NCBI GenBank assembly: GCA_963678675.1
Contig: OY783193.1
Location: forward strand, 10,960,822 to 11,024,821
DNA: 64,000 nt
Direction of reading: 5' to 3'
DNA from: Xiphydria camelus
Taxonomy: Eukaryota; Arthropoda; Insecta; Hymenoptera; Xiphydriidae
The position numbers were made by a program, and so were the translations under genes. The notes under the pieces are model-generated. The model ran no database searches and had not been told where the DNA came from. It worked only from the letters and a program-made list of their open reading frames with translations. This document shows, piece by piece, positions 44,560 to 57,792 of the stretch. Position 1 is the first letter of the stretch, and each line of letters starts with the position of its first letter.

Positions 44560-47500
44560 CGACGATCCATTTCTCACTGGGTCTTGTAACGACGACATCG
44601 GCGTTACATATTTCCGCGCGTGTACTACGGAGTTGAAGAGACTCGTTCGAAGCTCCGCTCTCTGGTCCCTTACTAGAGTGCATAGATAGAAGCGTACGTA
44701 TGTAGTTATACGCGTGCGTATACACGCTTGTGTATGTATAGATAAGTCGAGCTGCGCTCACAGTTGGATAGAGGAATGCCTAGGCGTAGACTGCTTGCCG
44801 CCACTCTGCCAGATAGAACCGCGCTCAGGGAGTCACCGAGTGAGAATGTACCTACATTACGTTGTGTACTTGCTCCGATGTGATTTTGGAATCGCGTCCA
44901 TCAACGGGACGTCGTTTGAGCATATGTTCCGTGTCCTAATGGGGTTGTACCAGAGTTCACGGTCGTTTTCCATTCATTCCCCCTCGTGATGTATATTCCG
45001 GACGATATGATGTACTTTCGAGGCGAACGGAGAATCACGATGCTTCGACGTACGTCATCTATTCGCGTTACGAAATCGATGGAGGCGATGAATTGAAAAT
45101 TAAGGGGCTACTGGAAGACTACAGGCGAACTTTAAGCCATGGAATTAAAGCCAATATTGAACTTCGAGATGAGAGGAAATATCCGAGGAGCTGTGGCGTA
45201 GTTGGGAAGGTTGAGTGATTGATTTCAGAGATTTCGGTTATCGGTAAAACCTTAGTTTTTTGATTTTTCAAAAAATCGAAATCTGCAGTCTGAAGAAATA
45301 TATAAAATTCTTAACGCTAACGCTAAAATGTCTATACTGAAATCAAATAAAGAAATGAGGTTCTCTAATTTGTCCATGACTATTGCTTACAGCGTATACA
45401 ATTTTCTTTACAATTCCAGGTTTTTCAAAATAAATAATTGAGGTTCTCTGATTTGTCCATGACTATTGCTTATAATGTATAAAATTTTCTTCACAATTTT
45501 AGGATTTTCAAAATTCTCTGACCGCTATTGGTAATTTGGCATGCGATTACAAAGAGTGTGAAAGGAGGATTCGAATTAACAAATGATATGTCGGGTGTGA
45601 ATCGTTCTCTAAAACTTAATAACGATAATTGGCGAGCATGTACTTGCACTTTATGTTGAAATGTCGATAATGATGATATTTGACGAGTGCGTAATACCGA
45701 TAACGTGAACTTTATCGAAGGGTAATTGAGATGTCGCTAACCGATGACATTTATTGCGTCTTTCATACATCGCGCAACTTGTTATCGGGGAGAAGTACGA
45801 TACATTTGCAATACGAGAATTTTTTGATTCACGGGTCAATGACGGTGACTCGATTCGTCGTGTGCCGTGCAATGGTTGATATGAGTTTCGTAAAAGAGCC
45901 TCTGGCTGCCTATGCATTTTTACATATATGGCGCCACTACATTTTTACATATTGTATGATGCAATATAGCAAAAAACTAGCGGCAAACTATTTAGTATAA
46001 CATTTCTGGAATGTTTCGCAACGTTCACGAGCATTTCCACATTTCAGAAATTTCTTAAAAACATTAAGACGGTTGTAAACAATGTGCCGTCTTTCAGCAA
46101 GAATTAAAAATACTCCTAAACATTTTCACAAAAATCGAAATCTTTGGAATTGAACTCTCTTTCACCCTGTTCTGTGTATTTTTGGGGCAGATTCCGAAAA
46201 TCATAGATTTATTGAGCAAATTTCAAAGGAACATCAAGATATCCGATGATTTTCCGAGGGAAACGAATTTTTCACGCATAAAATTGGTAATATCTTAGAT
46301 TTTCTTTGAGATATCAACCAAATAATCGTGCTTTTTTTCGTAATCAGCGCAAAAAAATGCATTCGATGGAATGATTGAGCGACTGATTGCAGAGATCTCA
46401 ATTTTCGGCAAAATGTCAACTAATTAGATATTTCATTGAATTAAACATTTCTTCTAGTTAACTATTTTCAGTCCGTATCTTTTAACTAAACCAATTATTT
46501 CGCTCTAATAACCGTTTATTTGACAGTCGATCACCGCAACATTTTACTGAATCATATAACTCTTTTGGAATCAGCTTAATTTTTTTATCGGTGTACTAAA
46601 AATGATACGTGTCATTAGGGTGATCCAGCCAGTTTCACGCGTAGCGATAACACAGATGTTGCGCAATGGGAGAATGAAAAATACGATAGGTACTTCTCGC
46701 ACACACAAATGGTATCTGTGATAGGATATTGACCCATTCATTCGTTACTTTGCGAACGCTTAATGAGAACAAACGGTTAATTGTGCGTGGATCATGCGTC
46801 TGTGCCTCCGCTAATTTCTGCGATAGCGCGTGGACGTATTAATTAACTCCACTGGCCGCTAGCTGTAATACACATTGAACTTTGAACTGTGTAGGTATTG
46901 TAAGATTGTTACAATGATATTAATTTCAAACGATTTACGTAAATTGCCCCTTGGAGAAAACTGTACAGCTCTTTCCCTGAAACTGGAGGGATAATTGAGG
47001 GATACCAAAGGTCGAATGTAATACACTTTTTTTTTATGGCGTAAACATTGTGTACAATATAGTATACACTGAATAATTACTTAAATATATGTATTGTTGT
47101 TAAATACAGTGATGTATATATAGCTTGAGTTTCTTCGACTATTACACAGCTAGTATTTTTTTTTTCATTTTCCTTTCAATCCTAAAATTTTGGGAATGTA
47201 TATAATTGTTTCTGACAAAATTTGCAATACTTCACACGGACAGTGTTCATTGACTGCTGCATGTAAGGCCTTGCGGAAAGGCAGTGCTCAAAATTAGAGG
47301 TGGCTAGAAGAAATACTGATTCCAGAATGCCATCACAGATTTCGGCACATGGAAAGAAGGAATTCTTTGATTCGAACAAAAGTTACCTATTTGCCGATTT
47401 TCTGCAGCTAAATTATTCATTCGATCCGAATGATGTTTTGATCGAATAGGAAAGACCGATTGTTTTTGAATCAAATAATTTCTTTTTCGTAGTGTGGAAT

Positions 47501-49960
47501 CAACTGGAGTACACCGCCTAAGTCAATGTGTAATGTATACAATCGGACTTCAGGTATTTTACACTTTCGAGATTTCATCACTTCACGTATTTTTTATAAG
47601 AGGCTCCCTTTATAGCGTTTCTCTGAAATGTTTAAGAGAGATACCCGGAATTAGCCGCGAGTCTCTCAAGTAAAATTGTCGGAATTGATCGAGGTATAAT
47701 ACGTGAAACGGTAAAATACGCGAAGTGTGCGATTGGCCTTGTTGAGTCTCTCAGTTTTAAGAGGCGAACTTACGGTGTCACTCATTTTATAGGCGAAGCG
47801 TTCGATCCGACGAAAGCGGATTTCTAAACACTTTTACACAAAATTTGATATAATGTCTATAATATACAATATTCAACTCTCTTAATAAATATCGAAAATA
47901 TCGAATAGTCGATGAAGCGGGTAACTCGCGCCATGTCAACTATAACGCGCTGTAACTATTGGATGTACGAGTAAGGGTAACTACAATAGCTGCGCCATAT
48001 TTCACGGCGAATCTAAAGTATGTAAGTACAGTGCAGTACAGTGTATGACGATTTGGCGTAAGAGTACTAGTCAACGGGGGAAATATATGCGCTATACACT
48101 ATTCTTTATGAATATATAAAAGAAAAACAATGATATAAGGCGGTAATACAAGCTTATGTAAAAATGAAATAAGCAAAATATTATTTTCATTTGGGGATTT
48201 TTCCACGTTTCAAAAAAAATAGGGTAGAGGAACGCTACATTTCAATCGCGATTATCTCTTTTCTTGTAAACTTTAGACTGGAATTCGTATAACACTTTTT
48301 TAAAGACCACATCCTCCTTTTTAAAAAAGGTTCACATTAAAATTGGCAAAAAGTTCGTAGGTAAGGAGATAATCGTAGTTGAAGGACTTACTACACAGTG
48401 TACGAAATAATGTCCCTCTTTCCTATTTAGAAACACCGCGCCGGTCATGATTATGAAAAATAAAGCCTCTAGACAATTGAGTAAGAGATATTCGAACGGT
48501 CTCGAAGTTTGCATGCCTCATTTTTTACCGCGATGTTCTTGACGGATCGCTAAATGTCACACCATGTAAACCGTTAGTGCGTCTCTTTAGAATACTGTGT
48601 AAGATCACTTGGCAACAATGCAAGCCCCTCGTTTCAAGTAGAATCACAAAAGATACAATTACGTTTAAATAATAACGCACGATTATTTTCGGAGTTCCAT
48701 TCTATCGGGTTCCGGTGAAATTTCGCATACGACGGAAATTTGACACACAGACTATTTATCGTCTGATAAAGTCCTCTATAACTGAGGAAAATGTAAAATT
48801 TACGCAATATCCCGCAGAACGTAACTACGAAAGCATCGTACGAACATTGTCGAAGACTTGTACTCGCAAATGATGTGGTATATGTATATTTCAAAATATA
48901 TTAGTAAAGGAGATACGTTAATTTCCTACTTCGGTCTCTTCCCATCGTTCACGAGTACAGCCCAACATTATTCAATAATTCTAACCACCTAATGAAATGT
49001 ATATGAAAATATCTAGAATTTAAAGATCAGATCTATGAGTTTCTTTTTTCTATATACAAATAGCTAAAATTTGGCAACGATTTTCTGCATGCAGGTTTGA
49101 TTATACATTCGACAAATCAACAACGGATTTCGCAGAATAGAGTGTAGATATTTTTCATTCAACGTGTAAATAACAGTGGGTATTGCTATTTCGGCAGGAA
49201 CTACAAAATATTTCGTTTTCAAATTTTAACGTTTTGGTCAAAAATAGCGAGCGTTGGACGATATGATCATTGAACTAAGAAATGGTAGGGATCGTTCCTT
49301 GAATGCAGTTTAATGCATCCATCTTTTTCTTTGATCTAGATGAGCGTAAAATCGTTGGAAATAAGAAAATGTTTGAGTCATGGACTCTTTTTTAGATAAT
49401 TTCAATATAGGCAAATGCATTTACAATTTCGATTAATTATTACTTACTTTCATGATTCATAACTTCACTAAATCTGACGTAAACGCCAAAAGTTGAATTC
49501 ATAATATGTATAGAATTTTGTTAAAACGGGATACCCTACATTTGTTTACTCAATTGAATTCCTACAAGCGGAATTAAAAAGATTAAAAAATACACAGCTA
49601 AGTTCTCTCTTGTAATAAAATGTAATATTAGGCGACGTAATAAAGTGAAGTTGAAAAAAAGAAGTCAACTCGCAGACTTTACTGCTACAGCAGTTAGCTT
49701 CTACCGCTGCATCGCGCCACTTAAAATCAATCAGAAATAAGTCGCTTTAATGTCATGTGCGAATCGTCAGTGATTTTCCCTTCCGCATTTATTCGTAACT
49801 CGTTAGTACTCATAGATATTATAAAATAAATGTTACTGGTTTCAAAAAGTCTTCCCTATTTCGCTCGCTAGGATTCGGTGGCAGGTTGCAATGTAATAAA
49901 GGTTTAGCCTAGAGTCAGAGACCGGTATGCAACGTGCAACAATGAACGAGGTGCTTAAAC
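44560..49960. other. AT-rich gene-free stretch
   Basis: No supported coding exon. The only clear structure is a pair of about 83-bp tandem units at 45357 and 45440 (GAGGTTCTCTAATTTGTCCA / GAGGTTCTCTGATTTGTCCA). Short open frames have no recognisable content. Confidence 0.5.
45357..45522. repeat. Two tandem ~83-bp units
   Basis: Both units read GAGGTTCTCT(A/G)ATTTG then TCCATGACTATTGCTTA, followed by AATTTTCTT(T/C)ACAATT. Confidence 0.8.
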
Positions 49961-50148
49961 GGCGTTTACATTATTCAAGTGAGTTGATCAAGTCAGTTGA
50001 ATTCAAGTGAGTTGAACATGTTTCAACTAAGAAGCCGTTCAATTCACGCGATCGAGTGAAATGAATGGAGGGGTTTATATATTCAATTCGCTTTCAAATC
50101 ACTTGAATTCATCTGACTTGATCAACTCACTTGACTAATGTAAACGCC
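49961..50148. mobile_element. Palindromic MITE beside the 3' end of the ACAP gene
   Basis: Left GGCGTTTACATTATTCAAGT and right CTTGACTAATGTAAACGCC are inverted; arms of about 60 bp share GAGTTGATCAAGTCAG. It lies about 370 bp beyond the ACAP stop and may be in its 3' UTR. Confidence 0.8.
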
Positions 50149-50518
50149 GCTTCTTCTTGTCGCTTTCAGCGTGCACACCGAACTCCGTTTCAATGCAGTT
50201 TTGATCGTGCAGAGGGAAGATGTGCTTTTTCAGGTACGCATAAAAAGGAAGAAAAAGTGGTTTCTCCCCGCGCAAAGATATCAAGGAGAACGGAACTGCC
50301 TGATGATCTACAATTTTCGAACGAGCATCGTTGTATTAATGTGATCGAAAACATGAACGCTGTAATGATACTGCACTAGCGCTGCATTTATATCACCTTT
50401 GTGGAGCTGTAAATACATCGACTTCTAGCGGAACAACGGCATTCCTCCTTCCCCTTACGACCTTCCCGTTAGCCGGGACTAATAAATTCGCGTTTATACT
50501 TTGGCACTTTTACAATGA

Positions 50519-53500
50519 TTATTCGTGAGTATTTGGCAAATTGTTACTATCGTTTCGACGTTGCAACCGTTCAGGATGCGAGCAGGCCAGTTGACTGAAG
50601 TCCCGAACGACGTCGTTGAAGGTTTCGTCGCCGGTGACGCCTAATTCGGAATCCTTCATCTCCTCGTTCAAGAGACCCAGTCGCAGCCTGGTTTGCGATC
50701 GACCGATTCAGTGAAGAGTACGCGCAATCGTGAGATTAAGGAATAGAGAATGAGCTTTTGATTAATTGCCTTCTGATGCACGGCACTCCGCGAACCGGGC
50801 AAGATCCTTATTCCTTATTGATCTCAGCGCGCGTTCGATGGACTTTAAACGAAGATGATAAAAAAATAGAGGACTTACAGTGTGACGATATCCGCGTTGG
50901 CTTCCTTCACTGCGATCGACAGCGGCTTAACACCGCTTTCGTCTTCGATGTGTTGGTCGGCGCGGTGTTTCAAAAGTAAACAAACTTGCGCGGTGTGACC
51001 TGTAATCGTGAACAAAGAATTTATTTTTTCGAAATAACCGAACTCACAATACTGACCAACGTTTCGGAAACATCGGTATTGTTCGAATCGACATAATTAC
51101 CCAATTCTGTTGCTAAATGTAACGGCGTCTTCCCCTCGGCATCCTGACAATTTATTCGGGCGCCGTTTAGAAGGAGGTACTCGCATGACATGACAGAGCC
51201 CTATAAGATAAATAACGTGCGATCACCGAATTGCAATGTATTTATTGAAATATCAATACATAACAATTTATTTTCACTTCGTATCGACGTACGCTTATTA
51301 TGGCTTGATGCAAGGCACTGCGCCCCCGATCGTTGGCGTTCGCCCATAATTTGTCAGCGCCGTTCGCCAGTGCCGCGCACATTACTGGAAGATTATGCGC
51401 CGCCGCGGCTTTGTACAGTAACATCTCAGGATGCAGGTTCTCTATGTCCTCTTCCTCGGCAAACTCCTCCTCCTCGCCTGCAGTGGAATCCTGGTCGGAA
51501 CTGAGTTCCAGACTTCCATCGATCGTGGGTTTCGGTAGATCACAGCCAAATAGCAAGACATCACATTCGACTTCTTTCTCTTCCTCAGGTTTCTCCGAAT
51601 CCTTGTCTTTACTCTCCGTAAGATCGCAGACCCTTTTGCTCGTCTCGGGACTCGGAGAGCTGTCCTTCGACGAATTTATTCCCAAGTTATTCGCGGCGAG
51701 CGACAGGTTCTCCGTATTCTGAATCTTTTCGATCCGTTGGGTTTCGGTGATGTTCGAGTCGTTCAATTTACTTTCCTCGCGCGTCGCAGCCTCCACGCCG
51801 CTCGCCTCTTCTCTCGATTGACTCTTCGTCTCGTTCGTGTCGCTCTGAGATCGTACCAGTATCTTTCCGTACAGCGTCGATTCGTTCTTCAGGTCCGAAT
51901 TCGTGCTGTCTTCGGAACTCAGGGAATTTCTCTCTCTGTCCTTGGCTCTAGCGTCCGAGTTCAAGCTTTCCATCGAAGTGTACTTGCTGTCTTCCGAGCT
52001 CGTCGAATGTTGGGTTTCTTTGACGGATTTCAAAGTTAGCGTTTTACTCTTGTTCATCGCGTCGGACTTGTCGCGACTTCGCGGCCTCCGACGTAATTTT
52101 CGGACACTCCATTTCCGGAAACGCATCATCTCGCGACTCGCGTGTTGCTCGGACGGCGCCACGTAATTCAAAGGTCTCACGAATTTCCGTTCTACATATT
52201 TCGCCTTTATCCACGCTTCGCGGATATTCCTATTGGTCGGAAGAGCGAACTGTTACGATTTTGCGATCTGGCGATCGATAGTCGTTAATAGGGAGACCAT
52301 CTCCTTTGCGCCACTTACCCGTTACACTTTGGCGTAGCTTTGGTTATATCCGACGGTATCGGCATGGCTTCGTATACATTATTTACAACGGTGTTGCCGA
52401 GTTCAGCCATTACTTTGAGTATCTCCGGCTCCCAATCGTCGAGCGTGAGAGATCGGACTTTACTATAGTGAACTCCAAGACTTCTATGCACCCCGGAGCA
52501 CTCTGATAATTTTAACAAATATATCGTACCATATCTTACCAATATTCAATGTCGATTCTTTATTTAACAGTGCGCAGCTCATGAATGAAATTCTTTTCCT
52601 CTTTTATATACGCGCGCGAAGGCATTCAAATACACACCGATACAAAGAGTAATTCCCAAATTGATGCTGGCCCATCTCGGATTAGCATTTCCGCAATCGC
52701 AGCAGATGTCGTTGCCCGGAATCTTCAAGAGTTGCTCCCATACTCTAAAGTGAAATCCTGATTCTTTACAAGTTTCTAGTGTAGCTGATCGATCAAAAGT
52801 GCATTATTCATATTGCGCAAATACCTAGATTTAGGCTTTGACGGAGGTCTAACGGGACCCCTGTTATCGCGAGGTTGAGATTGAAGCGTATTTACATTGG
52901 ATCCGATGCTCATACCCCTTTGAATTGCCGCACCAATGGCTTGCTGCATCGCGGTCACCCACGCCAAGTACATTTCTTCGCTATCGGCTTGTAGCATGTG
53001 GCTCCTGCAAGATGAAAATACTTATCGTCGTCTCGCTTTAACAATGAAGTACTGAACGGCGCGCGTCGAAAGTCAGTTCTCATATTTGTGAATAATATCT
53101 ACTTACTTTGTCGGACTCAGAACTTCGAAGCAATTTCTCCTCTCACTATCAACGACCGGTTTCACCGTACACAATCGCAAGTCTTCTTCCATCACCGTGT
53201 AGTCCTCGTCGCCAGTTCGTTTTCGATAAACCAACTGGTGATCTTTCAAACAAAACCACCGTCTGTTCCACGTTTTAAACGCGTTGCTCGTTCTCTTAAA
53301 AAGGTATCCCTCCATTTTCGGACTACCTGGAGACGGCGAGGGTACCAGATCTCGATTGGTCACGTAGATATGACGATTTTCCATTTCTTTCTCCAATTTG
53401 ATGGAGTTACCGCGCATGCCGACGAGATCGTCGCTCAGATCTTTCAGAAAAGGATCCAAATCCTGCGCTAGATCGCTGCCTTGGTGGTAATACGTAAAAC

Positions 53501-56500
53501 AGGCGTGCATGTAACTCAGCAGAGTTCCTAAAATTTCATGGCGTTTGCGCGCTTGCAGCATCGTAAGTGCGTGGACGTAATCCAAGGCAGTGTGCCGGAA
53601 ACACGATCGCGTCGCAGAAAGGATATTGGAAGCTTCCTCATATTCCGCCGGTCTCGTCTTTGGAATTTGGGAGTTTCGATTGAGCGCTGCGTCGAGATCC
53701 ACCGATATCTTTTCGAAGTAGTGCCGCGATTCTTTCACCTTTTTTATGTCACTGTGAAATCACAACGGTACGTTTAACGCGACGGTTGGAGCGACTGCAC
53801 ATCGCGCAAACGTACTGCTAATTCAGCTCTTTCTGCAAGGATCATCGCATCACGCCCGGCTGATGTACTCTTACTAACTGTATCATTATGATATCGATAG
53901 ACAACCGGCTTATCTTACAGTCATTATCTGTAGATTCCAATGGTCGAAACGTGATAAGTAACTTAGGAGAGGAAATGGTTGTCTTTATTCTGTAACGACA
54001 TTCGTCGCACCTTAATCCAGGTCATGTGTCAGACACACGGGATAATGAAGCATTAATGTATACGATGTGTAGCGAAATTTCAAAATAAATTTCTTCGATT
54101 TTACCGAGTTTTTTATAGCTTGAAATAACTGATTTTTTGAATCTGATACGTTTGTAAATCTGATGTAACATTGACTGCAACAATCACCCTCTAAGACGAT
54201 TATACGAGGGATTAAAAATTATCTAGGATGTAAAGTCGGAAATACTGTATACTCCTTTCCTAGTGTGAACTTAATTACTATGATTTTCAGAATTAGCATG
54301 AAAAAAATATGTGGAATATAATGATCGAGTGATCGATTCCAATGTTCGGTGTTGGAAAGAATCTTATAAAGGAAAAGGGTAGGTAGTTACGAATAGAAAT
54401 ATATATAGCGAAATAATACGCTGTGTAAGGATTACAGGGAAACATTGAATCTGAAGTTCAGCCGGTAAGACATCGAAGGCCGCGATAATTTACCTCTTAA
54501 CGAAGGAATTCAGATCTTTGATGACAGTCCTCGACGCTTGATCCAACAAGATAGTGTGGAACTTATTCATTTCTTGTAGAGCGTGAATCAGTTTGTTTAA
54601 AAAGGCCATTATCTCGGAATCATCGTTGAAGTATACAGATAAGTCCCGTAGACTGCTCGCAAATTGACTAAAAAAAGAAGTAACCGTCCCTTCTAAGTTT
54701 TTTCTGTTTTTGACACCTATGGAATAGCTTCTGCAATCGGCGATAATTCGAAAGACAAGCTATTTTCATTTTCAAAAATCAGAATCGATCATTGAAATAT
54801 GTGTAACGTTAATCGTTGATGTAGATGCAGGCATTTTTATAACAAAATTAGGATTAGTTTGAAGTGAATCAGTTATTTTTTGCGATCAGAGGTTTGCATT
54901 CCGATAGGTGTATATAGTACATAGTGCCGTGAAGCTTATCATTAAATATGATTGTGTTCAAGCGCGGGAACCTAAATGTGACTCATCGAATCCCAGAGCG
55001 GTAATTTATCCGTGTTTCCTGTCCCCCTTCGCATGCTATAGTGTAGCTTGACAATGACACAATATACACCGCATTCCGGACATGGTTTACAGGGCAGACG
55101 ATTGCGCAAAACTGAATTAGCTAGAGAGCTCTAAATGCGTGGAATGAAAATGCAGTATAATGGATCGTGATATGTCGCCGATTTAAGGATGGAAAATTTT
55201 TCTTAATTTTATTTCTTATTTTAAATTCAGGTCGACAAGAACTGTAATTCAGTTTCAAAATATCGGTGATTCGTTGTAACTGTTTCTACAGTTAAACCAA
55301 AGTTCAACTGTTAAATATTCATTTGTAGGACTAGACCAAAGTGCAAAAACGTATTGACGAATTCAGGCTGGCTGGATTGAATACGGATGTCTTCACTTGA
55401 TGTACGGGATTTGCATAAAAGGCTCGAAAACTGACTGTCCTAATTACGTTCAGAAAAGGAGTTAATAGATCACGTGTGGTGTCATGCGAATGCTCCATGG
55501 ATTGGCATTGTTTAATGATTTTGTTAGGTGTTAGTTATGATGGTGGATAATGATATGGAGGTGCCAATAAAGTGATTTAAATTAGCCTATTTTTTTCTGT
55601 TAGCACAGCATAAAATTTACACTACATTTATATGTACGTTATGTACACATATATATATAACAGTTCAGCACTTAAGCATATGGTCACTGTTAAATCAATG
55701 AGGACAATGTCTCAGCTTTGGCTTTCTATTTCCACTTAATGGTGATGATAATAATAATGACAATGGTAGTAATAATAATAATAAGCATAATTCTTTATTT
55801 CTAGGTATACCTATGTCTATCTGCGATTATTTCCACACTATACATTACCCTACATTATTTCTCCTTCAAGCGAAGGCTCCAATTAGTTTCCCATTTTTTA
55901 CCAAGTTAATTTTAGCTGGTTTATATTCATAAACCAGCTAAAATTGACTTGGTAAAAAAAATAATGAATTAAGTGAACATATTCCTTTAATATACTCTCA
56001 AAGTCTTTAAGCAAATTTATCACCCCTTGAAAAAAGAGATATTTTAAGTGTTTTCTCTGCTAGCCATCCGTCATGGATTCTATGTTATAAGAATAATTGA
56101 TGCTATAAATTATTCTAATATGTGGATGTAAGCAGGTGTTTAAGTTAGAAAATACTATAAAGTGCAAAAAACAAAATGCTTATGATACATTTTCGAAGAG
56201 GATTTAATGGAATTGTACCTTTGCTGCCCCACATATGCCTTCCCAGCGTCGATCATTGAGCTGCAGTTTTTTAAAACCTGAAATGAAACAGGCAGTACAA
56301 TTTAACGATATTCATTACGGATCAAATTGTAAGTGTGTACGAATAATCTGGGTCATACGGGTCAGGCAACGTCAGCTTTTTAAAAGCATTCGTCATTGTA
56401 ATAAATGCTATAGATTGTGTTATACAATACCTTGTCCAACTTCTGCTCCAGCTGGTCTATATTTTGCTCCACTTCTTCGATGCGAGCTCTGAAAAGATAC

Positions 56501-56942
56501 AAATAAGATATATAGACAAATTTACTACTTAGTAGGAGAAATCTTTAACAGCAGTACACATTATACTTTCCATAGAAAGAATTAGTAGAAGTAACATATC
56601 AATGAAGAAGGTTTATTTCAAAATTTAAATGACAAACCATATGGGTGAAAAGTTTTGCTATACAAGATTTTACTGAGGATGCAGTAAAAACGTATAGCGG
56701 ATAAAAATTTGGAACAAAGGCTGTTTGCATATACGCTTTTTTATGAAACAGAGGTTAAAGTAGCTTTCGGTTTTTTTTACGTAAAATCGATATGTTCTGA
56801 GAGGAGTGTACTAGATGCAACTTCGTGTCATTTATCAAGGGACAATAAAATACAATGGAATAGGATTAGAAAGTAGTAAAAGTTCTCACCGAAATTTCGG
56901 AGTATCCCGTAAGCATTCTTCGAATTCAATCAGGGTCTTCAT
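50519..56942 (-). CDS. CenB1A: ACAP/centaurin-beta family Arf GTPase-activating protein (12 exons, 928 aa)
   Basis: Stimulates GTP hydrolysis on Arf-family GTPases (Arf6 for vertebrate ACAPs) at plasma and endosomal membranes in endocytic recycling. Exons: 56942-56890, 56488-56431, 56277-56219, 54667-54494, 53751-53107, 53004-52825, 52744-52638, 52502-52319, 52229-51293, 51200-51101, 50999-50879, 50687-50519; all phases agree and give 2787 nt. The start MKTLIEFEECLRDTPKF matches the family N-terminus. BAR domain about 1-225; PH about 260-358 (MEGYLFKRTSNAFKTWNRRW). ArfGAP about 391-510 has zinc ligands C404, C407, C424, C427 and arginine finger R413 (NPRWAS). Residues about 515-750 are Ser/Glu/Lys-rich and lack known domains. 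Three ankyrin repeats span 753-873 (DAEGKTPLHLATELG). Vertebrate ACAPs are about 740-830 residues, so the linker is long. Transcribed divergently from CSN7. The symbol is the Drosophila name, given by family. Confidence 0.96.
53752..54493. other. ACAP intron 4
   Basis: Bounded by donor GTAAAT after KR at 54494 and an acceptor CACAG before residue S115. No repeat or coding content seen inside. Confidence 0.7.
55893..55959. repeat. Strong hairpin in ACAP intron 3
   Basis: TTACCAAGTTAATTTTAGCT and, after a short ATTC loop, AGCTAAAATTGACTTGGTAA give a stem of about 30 bp with one mismatch. The intron (56218-54668) otherwise has (AAT)n at about 55750-55790 and AT-rich DNA. Confidence 0.75.
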
Positions 56943-57792
56943 GTCGTAGTATTTCACTCGCGCGCGATTCTTTGACGAAACTTCGGTTCAAATTGTTACT
57001 TCGGAGTAGCACTTGAAAATCATTTTGTACACGACAAACCGATGAGATTCACGAAAATAATCAGGAAAACTTCACTAAATCCGGTGAGAAAAACAGACTC
57101 CCCTCTCTACTGTCAAATATACCGTGTGAAATTGCCGTTTCTGAACTTCCGTTTACAACATAGCCAACATTACTTTCAGGTGTACTCCGTATAAAATAAA
57201 TGATTATATTCCACTTGATCGATAGCTTCAGTTTGTAATTATCGGGAAACAGATCGAATATTTATTATACTTTTCTTCGAATAAAAACCTCTTTTCTGTG
57301 AATTAGTATAACCGGTCGGTTCATTACACGAGGGTGCATGGAATACGCATGCGTACGGTAATGCGTATTTCTTCGGAGAGAGATCCAGTGTTTAGAAACG
57401 TCATAGGACATAATATCTCTACAATAAATCGTGAAGCGGTACGTAATTACTTATTATTGAATCTTTGATTCGGTTGCAGATTTTTTGAATTTGAAAGACT
57501 CCGCGTCCAGTAACTGCTTTATCGCTTGACATGTAAAAAAGTGGATTTGTGGGTTTGTAACCTCAATGACATAGTAGAATATTTCGATTTTAAAATGCAA
57601 GATATATTTATTTATTCTTAAAGTGTTAAAAGTTTGTCTTTGCATTTACTACAATTTTTGCAATTCGATTCCTTTTTCTGCAAGTACTAGAATATTTTGG
57701 AACAAGACGTATACCTATGGTAGTTACATTTCACAGCTGATTGATTATACTACAAAATATTTTCATTCCTAATTATCTTTTTCAGATTCATC
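56943..57792. promoter_or_regulatory. Bidirectional promoter region between ACAP and CSN7, with CSN7 leader
   Basis: The two start codons face away from each other 850 bp apart, so both promoters must lie here. A splice acceptor TTTTTCAG ends at 57785, seven bases before the CSN7 ATG, showing a 5' UTR intron. A matching donor GCG|GTACGT is at about 57438. No TATA box stands out. Confidence 0.55.

Noticed and set aside
45200..46430. Similar stretches near 45205 and 46370 (GAGTGATTGATTTCAGAGAT / GAGCGACTGATTGCAGAGAT) as possible LTRs
   Set aside because: Similarity covers only about 40 bp, with no TG...CA ends, primer site or retroviral-type frames between.
51333..52166. Plus-strand frames opposite ACAP exon 9
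   Set aside because: Shadows of the Ser/Glu-rich coding strand.
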